DNA of 64,000 nucleotides from Proteobacteria bacterium UBA981 (GCA_002292285.1 DBBP01000004.1:1-64000), one strand, 5' to 3'. Positions 44,268-53,800 are shown, counted from the first letter of the stretch. Notes: generated from the sequence alone by a model not told the origin. Program-made: numbers and translations.

Positions 44268-44918
44268 ATGAACGCTGACGACGGAATGATCGAGAAAGCC
44301 GCGGTGATGCTCACCATGCAGAACGATATGAACTGCCATGTCGACGCGGATTGGCAAGCGCGCGGACGTGCCTGGTACCGGGCTATATGGATCGAATGCG
44401 CGGAGCTTATGGACCACTACGGTGGCTGGAAATGGTGGAAGGAGTCGTCGCCAGACATGCCGCAGGTCATCCTGGAAATCGTCGACATCTGGCATTTCGG
44501 ATTGAGCATGGAGATCGAATCGGGACTCGCGACTGAACAAATAGCACGAAACATCGTCTCGCAGTGGCAAGCTGCCGGCGAAGGCGGCGATTTTTACCAG
44601 GAGGTCGAACAACTCGCGACAACGGCCCTGTCTGACAAGCGCTTCGAAATTGCTTCAGTGGGTCGTTTGATGCGCTTGTGTGAGAGCGATTTCGATGAGT
44701 TGTATCGCACTTACGTGGCCAAAAACGTCCTGAATATGTTTCGCCAGGATCACGGCTACAAGACTGGGACCTACATCAAGAATTGGAACGGCGCCGAGGA
44801 CAATGAGGTTCTTGCGGATCTACTAATGAACCTGGACAGCGACGCGCCAGACTTCAGGGCTTGCATCTATGCGGCATTGGAAACGGCGTACGCCGACCTG
44901 ACGTCGCGCAGGAGCTGA
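44268..44918 (+). CDS. All-alpha dUTP diphosphatase (dimeric dUTPase_2 superfamily)
   Basis: 216 residues. ECAELMDHYGGWKWWK and EIVDIWHFGLS supply the ExxE...ExxD metal-binding motifs of the all-alpha NTP pyrophosphatase fold seen in dimeric dUTPases. It would hydrolyse dUTP to dUMP, keeping uracil out of DNA and feeding dTMP synthesis. ATG 44268 is chosen because GAGG lies eight bases upstream; the upstream in-frame ATG 44172 would add 32 atypical residues. A TATACT (44211-44216) could be its -10. Confidence 0.85.
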   Translation: MNADDGMIEKAAVMLTMQNDMNCHVDADWQARGRAWYRAIWIECAELMDHYGGWKWWKESSPDMPQVILEIVDIWHFGLSMEIESGLATEQIARNIVSQWQAAGEGGDFYQEVEQLATTALSDKRFEIASVGRLMRLCESDFDELYRTYVAKNVLNMFRQDHGYKTGTYIKNWNGAEDNEVLADLLMNLDSDAPDFRACIYAALETAYADLTSRRS

Positions 44919-44995
44919 CAGCTACACGTCTGTGGCTGTGTCTGTTCAACGGCGATGGGCTTAATCGCGCGTTGTGAGCGTGCCCGCTTCTGAAC

Positions 44996-45946
44996 TTATT
45001 GCTGAGCTTCGAGAAAGCGCTCGGCATCGAGCGCAGCCATGCATCCAGAGCCGGCTGAGGTGATCGCCTGTCGATAGATGGCATCCGCAACGTCACCGGC
45101 CGCGAATACGCCTTCTACATTGGTCTGCGTGGCATACGCGGCGGCATTTCCCGCCACCTTGATATAGCCGCCGTCCATATCCAACTGGCCTTCGAATAGG
45201 CCGGTATTCGGGCTGTGCCCGATAGCAATGAATGTCCCATGTACGTCGAGGTCGCGGGTTTGCGCTGAATCGACATCGCGAATGCGCACCCCAGTGACAC
45301 CGCCGGCATCGCCGAGAACTTCATCGAGTACGTGATTCCAGGCGACTGATACGTTGCCGCCATCTGTTTTCGCGAGCAGGCGATTGCTCAGGATTTTCTC
45401 TGAACGGAAGCGGTCGCGGCGATGGATGACGGTCACGTGAGAGGCTATGTTCGAGAGATACAGTGCTTCTTCGACGGCAGTATTGCCGCCCCCGATCACT
45501 GCCACGGGTTTGTCCTTATAGAAGAAACCATCACAGGTTGCGCACGCCGACACGCCACGTCCTTTGAACGCTTCTTCGGAATCAAGGCCGAGATATTTTG
45601 CAGTCGCACCAGTCGCCACAATGAGCGCGTCGCAGGTATAGGAGCCACCGTCGCCGTGTAACTTGAAGGGCCGCTGGCCAAGTTCAACTGAGTTAATGTG
45701 GTCGTGAACGATCTCCGTGCCAAAGCGCTCGGCGTGCAATTTCATGCGCTCCATGAGATCCGGTCCTTGCACACCCTCGTGATCTCCCGGCCAATTATCG
45801 ACATCAGTTGTCGTGGTCATTTGCCCACCGACCTCGATACCCGTGATCAGAGTGGGCGTGAGTGCTGCCCGAGCAGCGTAGACGGCAGCGGTGTAACCGG
45901 CTGGCCCGGAGCCAATAATGATGAGTTTGTGATGGGTCATTTTCAT
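44996..45946 (-). CDS. trxB: Thioredoxin reductase
   Basis: 316-residue flavoprotein that transfers electrons from NADPH to thioredoxin. The FAD site is IIGSGPAGYTAAVYAAR (10-26), the redox disulfide is CATC (Cys135, Cys138), and the NADPH site is VIGGGNTAVEEALYL. The C-terminal FAD motif is GVFAAGDVAD. ATG 45946 (MKMTHHKL) is preferred to a GC-rich extension upstream. It is convergent with the dUTPase gene, and the 77-base gap shows no terminator. Confidence 0.94.
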   Translation of the reverse strand: MKMTHHKLIIIGSGPAGYTAAVYAARAALTPTLITGIEVGGQMTTTTDVDNWPGDHEGVQGPDLMERMKLHAERFGTEIVHDHINSVELGQRPFKLHGDGGSYTCDALIVATGATAKYLGLDSEEAFKGRGVSACATCDGFFYKDKPVAVIGGGNTAVEEALYLSNIASHVTVIHRRDRFRSEKILSNRLLAKTDGGNVSVAWNHVLDEVLGDAGGVTGVRIRDVDSAQTRDLDVHGTFIAIGHSPNTGLFEGQLDMDGGYIKVAGNAAAYATQTNVEGVFAAGDVADAIYRQAITSAGSGCMAALDAERFLEAQQ

Positions 45947-46008
45947 GGCACGAATTCTAGCACCACAGAACATCCTGCCAATCGTGTTTTTGCGCTAGCC
46001 GGGCGCTC

Positions 46009-46014
46009 TATAAT
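46009..46014 (+). promoter_or_regulatory. Perfect -10 hexamer upstream of the quinone oxidoreductase
   Basis: TATAAT at 46009-46014, 34 bases before the ATG at 46049, in the divergent gap with trxB. No good -35 is visible at 16-18 bases. Confidence 0.45.
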
Positions 46015-46048
46015 CAATCGTTATAAATGACTTTGCAGGGACTACCAC

Positions 46049-47059
46049 ATGAGCTCAATGCCACCTTCAATGCGCGCCGTCGAAATCACCGAATCTGGCG
46101 GCCCGGAGGTGCTCAGAATCACCTCAACCGCCGTGCCCGACATTGCCGATGATGAGGTCTTGATTAAAGTGCAGGCTGCCGGCGTTAACCGCCCGGATTG
46201 CCTGCAGCGCGCCGGCTTGTATCCCTTGCCCGCAGGCGCCAGCCCGTTGCCGGGGCTCGAGGTAGCAGGCACAGTTGTTGCTGTCGGAAGCGCGGTTGAC
46301 CGCTGGCAATCGGGGGACCAGGTTGTCGCGCTCACGCACGGCGGTGGCTACGCAGAATACTGCGCAGCCAATAGTGGACATTGCCTGCCGTGGCCCGCCA
46401 GTCTGAGTGCGCACGAGGCGGCAGGCCTCGCGGAAACGTGTTTCACCGTACATCACAACATGCTTGAACGCGGACGCCTCGCGGCTACGGAAAGCGTCCT
46501 GATTCATGGTGGCAGTAGCGGCATAGGCTCCAGCGCCATACAGATCGCCCACGCACTCGGCGCACAGGTCATCACGACCGCCGGCAGTGAGGAAAAGTGC
46601 GCTTATTGCCTTAAGCTTGGTGCTGATCACGCGATTAACTATCGCTCTGACGATTTCGAAGAACGCGTGCGCGAGCTGACCGACAAGCGTGGTGTCGATG
46701 TCGTTCTCGATATGGTTGCCGGGCCGTATGTGATGAAGAATATCCGCCTGCTCGCGCCGGACGGACGCTATGTCATGATCGCGTTTTTGCAAGGCTCAGC
46801 AGCTGAAGTCAATTTCGCGCATGTGCTGCCCAAGCGGCTAACCCTCACTGGGTCGACCCTGCGCCCACAACCGGTTGCGCGGAAGTCGGCCATAGCTGCT
46901 GCGGTGGAAGCCGATATCTGGCCGATGCTCGCGCGCGGTGAGCTGAGCACACATATTCATAAGGTGTTCCCCCTTGCTGAGGCAGCGGAAGCTCATCGAG
47001 TCATGGAATCAAGTGCTCACATGGGCAAGCTAATCCTCGACGTGGCATCCGGCGCTTAG
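46049..47059 (+). CDS. PIG3-family NAD(P)H quinone oxidoreductase
   Basis: 336-residue medium-chain dehydrogenase/reductase without structural zinc. The N-terminus MRAVEITESGGPEVLRI, the substrate segment AGVNRPDCLQRAGLYP and the nucleotide-binding stretch VLIHGGSSGIGSSAIQIA match the TP53I3/PIG3 and quinone reductase group. It probably reduces quinones with NADPH. AGGGA lies ahead of ATG 46049. It is divergent from trxB, which would suit a shared redox-stress response, but this is inference. Confidence 0.85.
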   Translation: MSSMPPSMRAVEITESGGPEVLRITSTAVPDIADDEVLIKVQAAGVNRPDCLQRAGLYPLPAGASPLPGLEVAGTVVAVGSAVDRWQSGDQVVALTHGGGYAEYCAANSGHCLPWPASLSAHEAAGLAETCFTVHHNMLERGRLAATESVLIHGGSSGIGSSAIQIAHALGAQVITTAGSEEKCAYCLKLGADHAINYRSDDFEERVRELTDKRGVDVVLDMVAGPYVMKNIRLLAPDGRYVMIAFLQGSAAEVNFAHVLPKRLTLTGSTLRPQPVARKSAIAAAVEADIWPMLARGELSTHIHKVFPLAEAAEAHRVMESSAHMGKLILDVASGA

Positions 47060-47124
47060 TACGCCCGACGCGTAGTGCAGACGTGTGCAAGATGACACCG
47101 AGCTCGTTCCATAGCTCGAATAGG

Positions 47125-47165
47125 TGACTCAGAGTTTAGTCAAAGCTGACTGATTGCGGCATAAT
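47125..47165 (+). promoter_or_regulatory. metK promoter with TGACT/AGTCA half-sites
   Basis: A sigma70-like pair TAGTCA (47137-47142) and CATAAT (47160-47165) is separated by 17 bases. Overlapping the -35 are three half-sites: TGACT 47125-47129, AGTCA 47138-47142 and TGACT 47147-47151. The first two form an inverted repeat with an 8-base spacer. This could be an operator for a methionine/SAH-responsive regulator; I see no SAM or SAH riboswitch fold here. Confidence 0.4.
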
Positions 47166-47242
47166 GCGGCGCTTTCGCGCGCAGTGCGGCCGAATACGCG
47201 GCCGGCTTGTGCGTCACGATGTCATCGTTGAGGAGGATCTGC

Positions 47243-48409
47243 GTGCGTTCAAGCTATCTGTTTACTAGTGAATCTGTCTCTGAAGGGCATCCCGACAAAG
47301 TATGCGACCGCATTTCTGATGCGGTTGTCGACGCCTACCTCGGTGCCGACGCGAATTCTCGGGTCGCTGTCGAGACACTGACAACAACCAACCGCATCGT
47401 CATCGCCGGCGAAGTTCGTGGCCCTGAAACCATTACTTCCGAAACCATCGAGTCGCTGGCGCGCGACGCGGTGAAATCCATCGGCTACGAACAAGATGGA
47501 TTCCATTGGGCGAACGCCGAGGTCAGTTGCCACGTCCATCAGCAATCGGTCGACATCGCACAGGGCGTCGACAGTGGTGATAACAAAGACGAAGGAGCCG
47601 GCGATCAGGGCATCATGTTTGGCTACGCGTGTCGCGAAACCGACGTGCTGATGCCCGCTCCAATCCATTATTCACATCGCATCCTGCAAGATCTGGCGGG
47701 TGCTCGCCACGCCGATCCGAAATCGGGTCTGGGCCCGGATGCGAAAAGCCAACTGACCCTGCGTTATGAAAACGGTAAACCGGTCGGTGCGACGTCAGTC
47801 GTGGTGTCGACCCAACATGCCGAGAATCTCTCGCAGGAGCAAGTTCGCGAAATCGTCCGGCCCTTCGTCATCGCTGCTCTCCCCGACGGTTGGATGTGTC
47901 CGGAGGACGAGTTCTACGTCAATCCGACGGGCCGTTTCGTCATCGGCGGACCAGACGGTGATGCGGGCTTAACGGGACGCAAGATAATCGTCGACACTTA
48001 CGGCGGTGCGGCGCCCCACGGCGGCGGCGCATTTTCCGGCAAGGACCCGAGCAAAGTTGATCGCTCGGCGGCCTACGCCGCACGTTATCTCGCTAAGAAT
48101 GTCGTTGCAGCTGAACTCGCGGAGCGTTGCACACTCCAATTGTCCTACGCTATCGGGGTTGCGAAGCCGCTATCGTTATATGTCGATCTGCACGGCACCG
48201 GGCAGGTGGAAGAGGCGAAACTCGAGAACGCACTCATGGAGGTCATGGACCTCAGCCCGCGCGGCATTCGCGAGCACCTGCAATTGAGTCGTCCGATTTA
48301 CGAACGCACAGCCGCGTACGGCCATTTCGGTCGTCAGCCACAGGCTGACGGCGGTTTCTCGTGGGAGAAGACCGACCTGTCCGCAGCGCTCAAGTCAGCT
48401 CTGGCCTGA
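47243..48409 (+). CDS. metK: S-adenosylmethionine synthetase
   Basis: 388 residues. Makes S-adenosylmethionine from methionine and ATP. Conserved hexapeptides GAGDQGIMFGY and GGGAFSGKDPSKVDRS are present, along with FTSESVSEGHPDKVCD at the N-terminus. GTG 47243 is chosen because AGGAGG sits six bases upstream; the in-frame ATGs at 47207 and 47219 lie upstream of that site and have none of their own. ahcY follows after 70 bases, so the two steps of the methyl cycle are probably co-regulated. Confidence 0.95.
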   Translation: MRSSYLFTSESVSEGHPDKVCDRISDAVVDAYLGADANSRVAVETLTTTNRIVIAGEVRGPETITSETIESLARDAVKSIGYEQDGFHWANAEVSCHVHQQSVDIAQGVDSGDNKDEGAGDQGIMFGYACRETDVLMPAPIHYSHRILQDLAGARHADPKSGLGPDAKSQLTLRYENGKPVGATSVVVSTQHAENLSQEQVREIVRPFVIAALPDGWMCPEDEFYVNPTGRFVIGGPDGDAGLTGRKIIVDTYGGAAPHGGGAFSGKDPSKVDRSAAYAARYLAKNVVAAELAERCTLQLSYAIGVAKPLSLYVDLHGTGQVEEAKLENALMEVMDLSPRGIREHLQLSRPIYERTAAYGHFGRQPQADGGFSWEKTDLSAALKSALA

Positions 48410-48479
48410 GGCAGCGGGCGGCGAGGCCGTCAGAATTCGCGACCATAAATTTACGAAAACCACCTAACAAGGACTGCTC

Positions 48480-49922
48480 ATGCCGTCAAAAACCACCACG
48501 AAGCGCAAATCGCGCAATGCAAAGAGCGCTAGCGAAAGCATCGTCGCCGATCTCAGTCTGGCCGATTTCGGACGTAAGGAAATCGATCTTGCTGAGCAGG
48601 AAATGCCGGGCCTGATGGCGATGCGAGAAGAGTTTGGAAAATCCAAACCGCTTGCCGGGGCACGCATCACCGGTTCGCTGCACATGACCATCCAAACTGC
48701 AGTCCTGATTGAGACCCTGCAGGATCTTGGCGCCGAAGTTCGATGGGCGAGCTGCAATATTTTTTCGACTCAGGATCACGCTGCTGCCGCAATCGCAAAA
48801 ACCGGCACCCCGGTATTTGCGGTGAAAGGCGAATCGATTATCGACTACTGGGAGTACACCGACCGCATCCTGGACTGGGGCAAGGGCCTTGGTCCCAACA
48901 TGATCCTCGATGATGGCGGCGACGCGACGTTGTTCGTAATTCTCGGCTATCAGGCTGAAGAAAATCCGAAGATTCTCGATGCCAAACCGGGGAGCGAAGA
49001 AGAAGTCGCTCTTTATGCACAACTCAAGCGTTCTTTAAAGCGCGATCCGCAGCGTTTTCACCGCATCGCTGGTGACATTCGTGGGGTCACTGAAGAAACC
49101 ACCACGGGTGTGCATCGTCTTTACCAGATGTTAGAGCGTGGTGAGCTGCTGTTTCCGGCCATGAACGTCAACGATTCTGTCACCAAATCCAAATTTGACA
49201 ATCTTTATGGCTGCCGCCATTCGCTTGTCGATGCCATCAATCGTGCGACCGACGTCATGATCTCCGGCAAGGTGGCTGTGGTCGCTGGTTACGGAGATGT
49301 TGGAAAAGGATCTGCGCAATCGCTGCGCGGGCAAGGCGCACGCGTAATCATCACCGAGATCGACCCGATTTGTGCGCTGCAGGCAGCGATGGAAGGCTAT
49401 GAGGTGATGAGTATGGACCAGGCATGCGTGGAGGGAGATATCTTTGTCACCACCACCGGCTGTTGCGACATCATCACTGAGGCGCACATGAAACGCATGA
49501 AGGATCTCTCGATTGTGTGCAACATCGGACACTTCGACAGCGAAATTCAGGTTGAGCGGATGCGCAAATACGAGTGGCTGGAAATTAAGCCCCAAGTGCA
49601 CAAAATCACCACCAAAAAAGGCCGCAGCATCATTCTTCTGGCTGAAGGCCGTCTGGTGAATCTCGGCTGTGCAACTGGACATCCGAGTTTCGTGATGTCG
49701 AACAGCTTTACCAATCAGACCATCGCGCAGATAGAGATGTTTAATCACCCTGAGGAATATCCCTTGGGCGTTTACATCCTGCCTAAGCTGCTGGATGAAA
49801 AAGTCGCGCGCCTGCATCTTGGCAAACTCGGGGTCGAACTTGACGTGCTTAGCCCGAAACAGGCCAAGTATCTTGGTGTGCCTCGTACCGGGCCGTACAA
49901 GCCGGAGCACTACCGCTACTAG
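48480..49922 (+). CDS. ahcY: S-adenosylhomocysteine hydrolase
   Basis: 480-residue NAD-dependent enzyme that splits S-adenosylhomocysteine to adenosine and homocysteine, relieving inhibition of methyltransferases. The Rossmann motif GYGDVGKGSAQSLRG, the N-terminal GARITGSLHMTIQTAVL and the C-terminal GPYKPEHYRY are diagnostic. The first 20 residues are rich in Lys/Ser/Thr and probably disordered. The 70-base gap after metK contains no recognisable SAH riboswitch. Confidence 0.95.
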   Translation: MPSKTTTKRKSRNAKSASESIVADLSLADFGRKEIDLAEQEMPGLMAMREEFGKSKPLAGARITGSLHMTIQTAVLIETLQDLGAEVRWASCNIFSTQDHAAAAIAKTGTPVFAVKGESIIDYWEYTDRILDWGKGLGPNMILDDGGDATLFVILGYQAEENPKILDAKPGSEEEVALYAQLKRSLKRDPQRFHRIAGDIRGVTEETTTGVHRLYQMLERGELLFPAMNVNDSVTKSKFDNLYGCRHSLVDAINRATDVMISGKVAVVAGYGDVGKGSAQSLRGQGARVIITEIDPICALQAAMEGYEVMSMDQACVEGDIFVTTTGCCDIITEAHMKRMKDLSIVCNIGHFDSEIQVERMRKYEWLEIKPQVHKITTKKGRSIILLAEGRLVNLGCATGHPSFVMSNSFTNQTIAQIEMFNHPEEYPLGVYILPKLLDEKVARLHLGKLGVELDVLSPKQAKYLGVPRTGPYKPEHYRY

Positions 49923-50001
49923 ATGACACCTATGATCAGGCCGAACGGTGGTGAGCGCGCGCATCAGTGCCGCTTCGCGACCGGAGCAGGAGAGAGTGAC
50001 G

Positions 50002-50547
50002 ATGCGTTTCGCGAACGACCCTGACTCTTTCGGCCTGATCAGTAAGTTGCTGCATTGGCTGACTGCCACTGCCATGGTCGGGCTCATTTGGCTCGGCTGG
50101 TATATGGTCGACCTGACTTACTTCGACCGCTGGTACAACGCATCCCTGGCCTTCCACAAAGCTTTCGGTGTGCTGGTCTTTCTACTTGGCGTCACCACGT
50201 TACTCTGGCGACTGATATCGGCCTCACCGGCATTTGTCGGTACCCTAAAACCCTGGCAGCGTATCGCCGCGCGCGCGATGCATCATGCGTTGTTGCTGCT
50301 GGTCATCCTGATTCCGTTCAGCGGCTACATCATTTCTACCTCGGCCGGAAAATCGGTCAGTTTTTTTGGCTGGTTTGAGATCGCGCCCCTATTCGAGGTC
50401 AGCGGCACGCTTCGGGACTTAGCAATCGAAGCGCACTTTTACCTCGCCTATACAGTGGGTGTTCTTGTCGTTGCTCACGCGGCAGCGGCGCTTAAGCATC
50501 AATTCGTCGATCGCGACGGCACGCTTGCGCGCATGCTGTGGCGCTAA
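50002..50547 (+). CDS. Cytochrome b561 family protein
   Basis: 181-residue four-helix membrane cytochrome of the bacterial YceJ/CybB type. Histidines that could bind two b hemes occur in LLHWLTA (helix 1), LAFHKAFG (helix 2), ARAMHHALLL and EAHFYLAYTVGVLVVAHA. These proteins oxidise quinol or relay electrons such as superoxide to quinone. ATG 50002 has AGGAGAG upstream. It is probably transcribed after ahcY, although a functional link is not apparent. Confidence 0.87.
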   Translation: MRFANDPDSFGLISKLLHWLTATAMVGLIWLGWYMVDLTYFDRWYNASLAFHKAFGVLVFLLGVTTLLWRLISASPAFVGTLKPWQRIAARAMHHALLLLVILIPFSGYIISTSAGKSVSFFGWFEIAPLFEVSGTLRDLAIEAHFYLAYTVGVLVVAHAAAALKHQFVDRDGTLARMLWR

Positions 50548-50609
50548 CTAAACGAATTTTGAATCTGCCAAGTCTCGCCGACGCGGCGGATCTTTTACGG
50601 CGCGTTTTG

Positions 50610-50615
50610 TATACT
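50610..50615 (+). promoter_or_regulatory. Candidate -10 for cysS
   Basis: TATACT at 50610-50615, 37 bases before the cysS GTG. No clear -35 is seen at the usual distance. Confidence 0.35.
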
Positions 50616-50652
50616 CTGCGCCCCTCGCAATCGACAAATTCTGGATCTCGCC

Positions 50653-52032
50653 GTGCCGTTGCAGCTGTATAACTCACTGACAAGACGCAAGGAAGAATTC
50701 CGGCCCGCTGACTCGGCTCGGGTCACCATGTACGCGTGCGGACCGACTGTGTATAACCCGCCCCACATCGGCAACGCGCGCGCGGCGGTGGTCTACGATC
50801 TGCTGTTCCGTGTTCTTCGTACGCACTACGACAACGTGGTTTACGCACGTAATATCACTGACGTCGACGACAAAATTAATGCCGCTGCGCTGCAATCTGG
50901 CGTGCCGATATCTGAGATTACCGATCGCTACACGCAGGTCTATCACGACGATGTGACTGCGTTGGGCGTGCTGCCGCCGACCATCGAGCCGCGCGCAACC
51001 GATCACATCGAGCGCATGATCGCGATGATCGAGCGCTTGATCGAACGGCAAAACGCTTACGCTGCCGAGGGGCATGTGCTTTTCCACGTTCCGGCTTTCG
51101 CGGCTTATGGTGAGCTTTCCGGCCGTGCTCGCGACGAAATGATCGCCGGCGCACGAGTCGAAGTCGCGCCGTACAAGCGTGATCCTGCCGACTTTGTCTT
51201 GTGGAAACCGTCGTCCGCCGAATTGCCCGGCTGGGACAGTCCGTGGGGGCGTGGGCGACCAGGCTGGCACATGGAATGTTCTGCCATGATCGAGCAGCAT
51301 TTGGGTACCAGCATCGATATCCATGGTGGTGGTAATGATTTGAAGTTCCCGCATCATGAAAACGAACTCGCTCAGTCACGCTGCGTACACGACGATGCGC
51401 CGCTCGCGCGCTATTGGGTACACAACGGGTTTGTTGAACTCGACAGCGAAAAAATGTCGAAGTCCATCGGTAATGTCCTGTTGGTCCGCGAGTTGCTCGA
51501 AACTTTCCCCGGGGAAGCGATTCGCCTCGCCCTGATCCGCACTAAATACCGAGAGCCACTCAACTGGAGTGAGGCGCTAGTCGTGCAGGCGAAGAATCAG
51601 CTCGATCGGATTTATGGCGCACTTGAGCGTCTGTCGGACGTCGTGCTGGACGCTAAAGACATTTGTGTTACGCCGGCCTTTCGTGCGGCAATGGACGACG
51701 ACTTAAATACGCCGCTGGCGATTTCAATCATGATGGAGTTGGTCTCCGCGGCAAATCGGGCGACCGATGCACAGGAGCGCAAGCAATTGAAGTCAGCATT
51801 GTTGGGCGGAGGACTTGAACTCGGTATCGGTCAGCAGGAGGCAGCGCTGTGGTTTATGCGCGGTCGATCGGCAGAAATTGATACTCAGGCTGTTGCGGCT
51901 CTCGTTGCTCAGCGCGAACAGGCGCGCGAGGTGCGCGACTGGGGAGCGGCGGACCAAATTCGTGATCGCCTGGCCGCAATGGGTATCCAGATTCAGGATG
52001 GACCGAACGGCACCGAGTGGCGAGCAGAATGA
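50653..52032 (+). CDS. cysS: Cysteinyl-tRNA synthetase
   Basis: 459-residue class I synthetase. The HIGH-type motif appears as PPHIGNARA, the adenylate motif as EKMSKSIGN, and zinc ligands include Cys28 (MYACGPT) and MECSAM with HHENE. The start is GTG 50653, giving MPLQLYNSLTRRKEEF, the standard N-terminus. Its stop overlaps the sufE start by four bases (ATGA), which couples cysteine charging to a cysteine-desulfurase partner at the translation level. Confidence 0.95.
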   Translation: MPLQLYNSLTRRKEEFRPADSARVTMYACGPTVYNPPHIGNARAAVVYDLLFRVLRTHYDNVVYARNITDVDDKINAAALQSGVPISEITDRYTQVYHDDVTALGVLPPTIEPRATDHIERMIAMIERLIERQNAYAAEGHVLFHVPAFAAYGELSGRARDEMIAGARVEVAPYKRDPADFVLWKPSSAELPGWDSPWGRGRPGWHMECSAMIEQHLGTSIDIHGGGNDLKFPHHENELAQSRCVHDDAPLARYWVHNGFVELDSEKMSKSIGNVLLVRELLETFPGEAIRLALIRTKYREPLNWSEALVVQAKNQLDRIYGALERLSDVVLDAKDICVTPAFRAAMDDDLNTPLAISIMMELVSAANRATDAQERKQLKSALLGGGLELGIGQQEAALWFMRGRSAEIDTQAVAALVAQREQAREVRDWGAADQIRDRLAAMGIQIQDGPNGTEWRAE

Positions 52033-52517
52033 GCAACCCCGACAGCAGCGACAAATTCTCCGCATCTGAGGAAATTCTTGCCGCCCAAAAGGACATGGTC
52101 GACACGTTTGGATTCTTCGACGACTGGACGGATCGTTATCAGTACATCATCGATCTGGGTCGTCAGGCCGAGGCGTTTCCCGAGGCTCTGAAAACTGACG
52201 ACAACCGACTGCATGGCTGCCAATCTCAGGTCTGGATCGTGACCGAGCGGCGCGGTGAGAAGCTCCACTACGCGGCGACCAGCGATTCAACAATCGTGGC
52301 CGGGTTGATTGCGATTCTGCTCACCGTTTATTCAGATCGGCGACCCGCGGACATTCTCGCGACGCCGCCTGCGTTCATCAAGGATTTGCAATTGGCTGAA
52401 CATCTTTCGCCGACACGGAGCAATGGCTTGCATGCGATGGTTCAGCGCGTGCGGCAATTCGCATTGGAGGCTATGGTTGAGGACAATCAGGACTACGCCG
52501 GTTCGCCGGCGTGGTAG
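52029..52517 (+). CDS. sufE: SufE-family sulfur acceptor
   Basis: 162 residues. The persulfide-accepting cysteine is Cys64 in LHGCQSQVW. Other conserved parts are YQYIIDLGRQAEAFPE and PTRSNGLHAMVQRV near the C-terminus. SufE/CsdE takes sulfur from a SufS/CsdA desulfurase for Fe-S cluster assembly; no such desulfurase gene is in the window. ATG 52029 overlaps the cysS stop. Confidence 0.92.
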   Translation: MSNPDSSDKFSASEEILAAQKDMVDTFGFFDDWTDRYQYIIDLGRQAEAFPEALKTDDNRLHGCQSQVWIVTERRGEKLHYAATSDSTIVAGLIAILLTVYSDRRPADILATPPAFIKDLQLAEHLSPTRSNGLHAMVQRVRQFALEAMVEDNQDYAGSPAW

Positions 52518-52567
52518 GCGCAGTGGGCATCCGCCACGGCTAACACTTCTCGGACGGGCGAGGGAAC

Positions 52568-53800
52568 TCAGTCGGTCAGCTTGTTCCAGATTTTTTCAAA
52601 CTCTTTGTGGCGATCGGTAAACAAGTCGACCAGCTTTGGATCGAAGTGCGCTTTCGGCTCGATACGGTCATCGCCTTTGGTCATAATCTTGACCGTCTTA
52701 GCGTGACTGAACCCCGGTTTGTAGGGCCGTTCGGAGCGCAGTGCATCATAAATATCGGCAATCTGGACTATTCTCGCCGAAATCGGGATGGCATCTCCCG
52801 CAACCCTGTCCGGGTAGCCCGTACCGTCCCATTTCTCGTGGTGATAAAGCGCGATTTCAGCACCGAGACTGAGTCGCGGTGAGGCGGTCAGGATCTGATA
52901 TCCGTAGACCGTGTGACGGTTCATTTCTTCGCGTTCGGCGTCGTCCAGACCACCTTTCTTCTTGAGCACGGCTGCGTCAACACTCATTTTCCCGACGTCG
53001 TGGAGCTGCGCGCTGTAGCGCAATTCGTTGCACCAATGATCGTCGAGTCCCAGAATTTTCGCGACTGCGTAGCTGTATTCGTTGACCCGGATGATGTGAT
53101 TTCCGGTTTCTTCATCGTGAATTTCGGCGGCGCGAGCGAGCAACGTCACTGATACTTGGAACGCTTCTTCGGTCTGCTCCTGCAAAACTCCTATTTGTTT
53201 GCGTTGTTCACCCAGTTGTCGATTGCGACTACTCAGGGTTTTGTTCTTCTGCTTGATCTGATCGAGCATTTCGGCGCGCTCGATGGAGTGGCCGACGACA
53301 CGCGCGATGGGTGCCACAAGTGTGTCCACGTCGGCAGCAAATGGCACAGGCGTTTTGCGCCGACCGCGGCGGCAGTTGATGAGCTGAACGACCCCAATAA
53401 CTTCGTTTTGGAAGTTTTTCAGCGGGAAGCAGAACATCGACTGGGTTTTGTAATTACCGCGCTCAAACTTGGCATCAAAAGAGTAGGGGCTACGCTTGGG
53501 GATAGCGTAGACATCGTCGATCACCACTGTGCGGCCGCGATGTGCGACGAAGCCGGCGATGCTGCCGGGGCCAATCGGCACGATAAAGTCCGCTGGTTTT
53601 ACCTTCACGGCGTCATTCTGCAGGCAGGCCGGCTCCAACCAGCGTTTCTTGCCGCGACCACGCGTGATAAAAATCGTGCCAGCCTCGGCTCCCGTCATCA
53701 GGCGACTTTTGCTCAAGACCTTATCCAGCAACTGCCGGACAGTCTGGTTTTTCTGCCCTTCTACGAACTGGAGAAATTCAAGAACCTGATCTGACTTCAC
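52568..53800 (-). CDS. GAF-HD-GYP protein, probable c-di-GMP phosphodiesterase
   Basis: About 410 residues: an N-terminal GAF domain (about 15-175), a short coiled coil (about 180-215) and a C-terminal HD-GYP domain. The metal site is LHDVGK (HD), and HHEKWDGTGYP carries the GYP signature, so c-di-GMP hydrolysis is plausible. No receiver or membrane segment is present, which suggests cytosolic ligand sensing by GAF. The frame is open to a TTG at 53854, but GTG 53800 has an AAGGGGG site five bases upstream and is preferred. It is convergent with sufE. Confidence 0.85.
   Translation of the reverse strand: MKSDQVLEFLQFVEGQKNQTVRQLLDKVLSKSRLMTGAEAGTIFITRGRGKKRWLEPACLQNDAVKVKPADFIVPIGPGSIAGFVAHRGRTVVIDDVYAIPKRSPYSFDAKFERGNYKTQSMFCFPLKNFQNEVIGVVQLINCRRGRRKTPVPFAADVDTLVAPIARVVGHSIERAEMLDQIKQKNKTLSSRNRQLGEQRKQIGVLQEQTEEAFQVSVTLLARAAEIHDEETGNHIIRVNEYSYAVAKILGLDDHWCNELRYSAQLHDVGKMSVDAAVLKKKGGLDDAEREEMNRHTVYGYQILTASPRLSLGAEIALYHHEKWDGTGYPDRVAGDAIPISARIVQIADIYDALRSERPYKPGFSHAKTVKIMTKGDDRIEPKAHFDPKLVDLFTDRHKEFEKIWNKLTD

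Noticed and set aside
48410..48479. SAH riboswitch before ahcY
   Set aside because: The gap is only 70 bases and shows no matching pseudoknot or conserved core; also no SAM riboswitch before metK.
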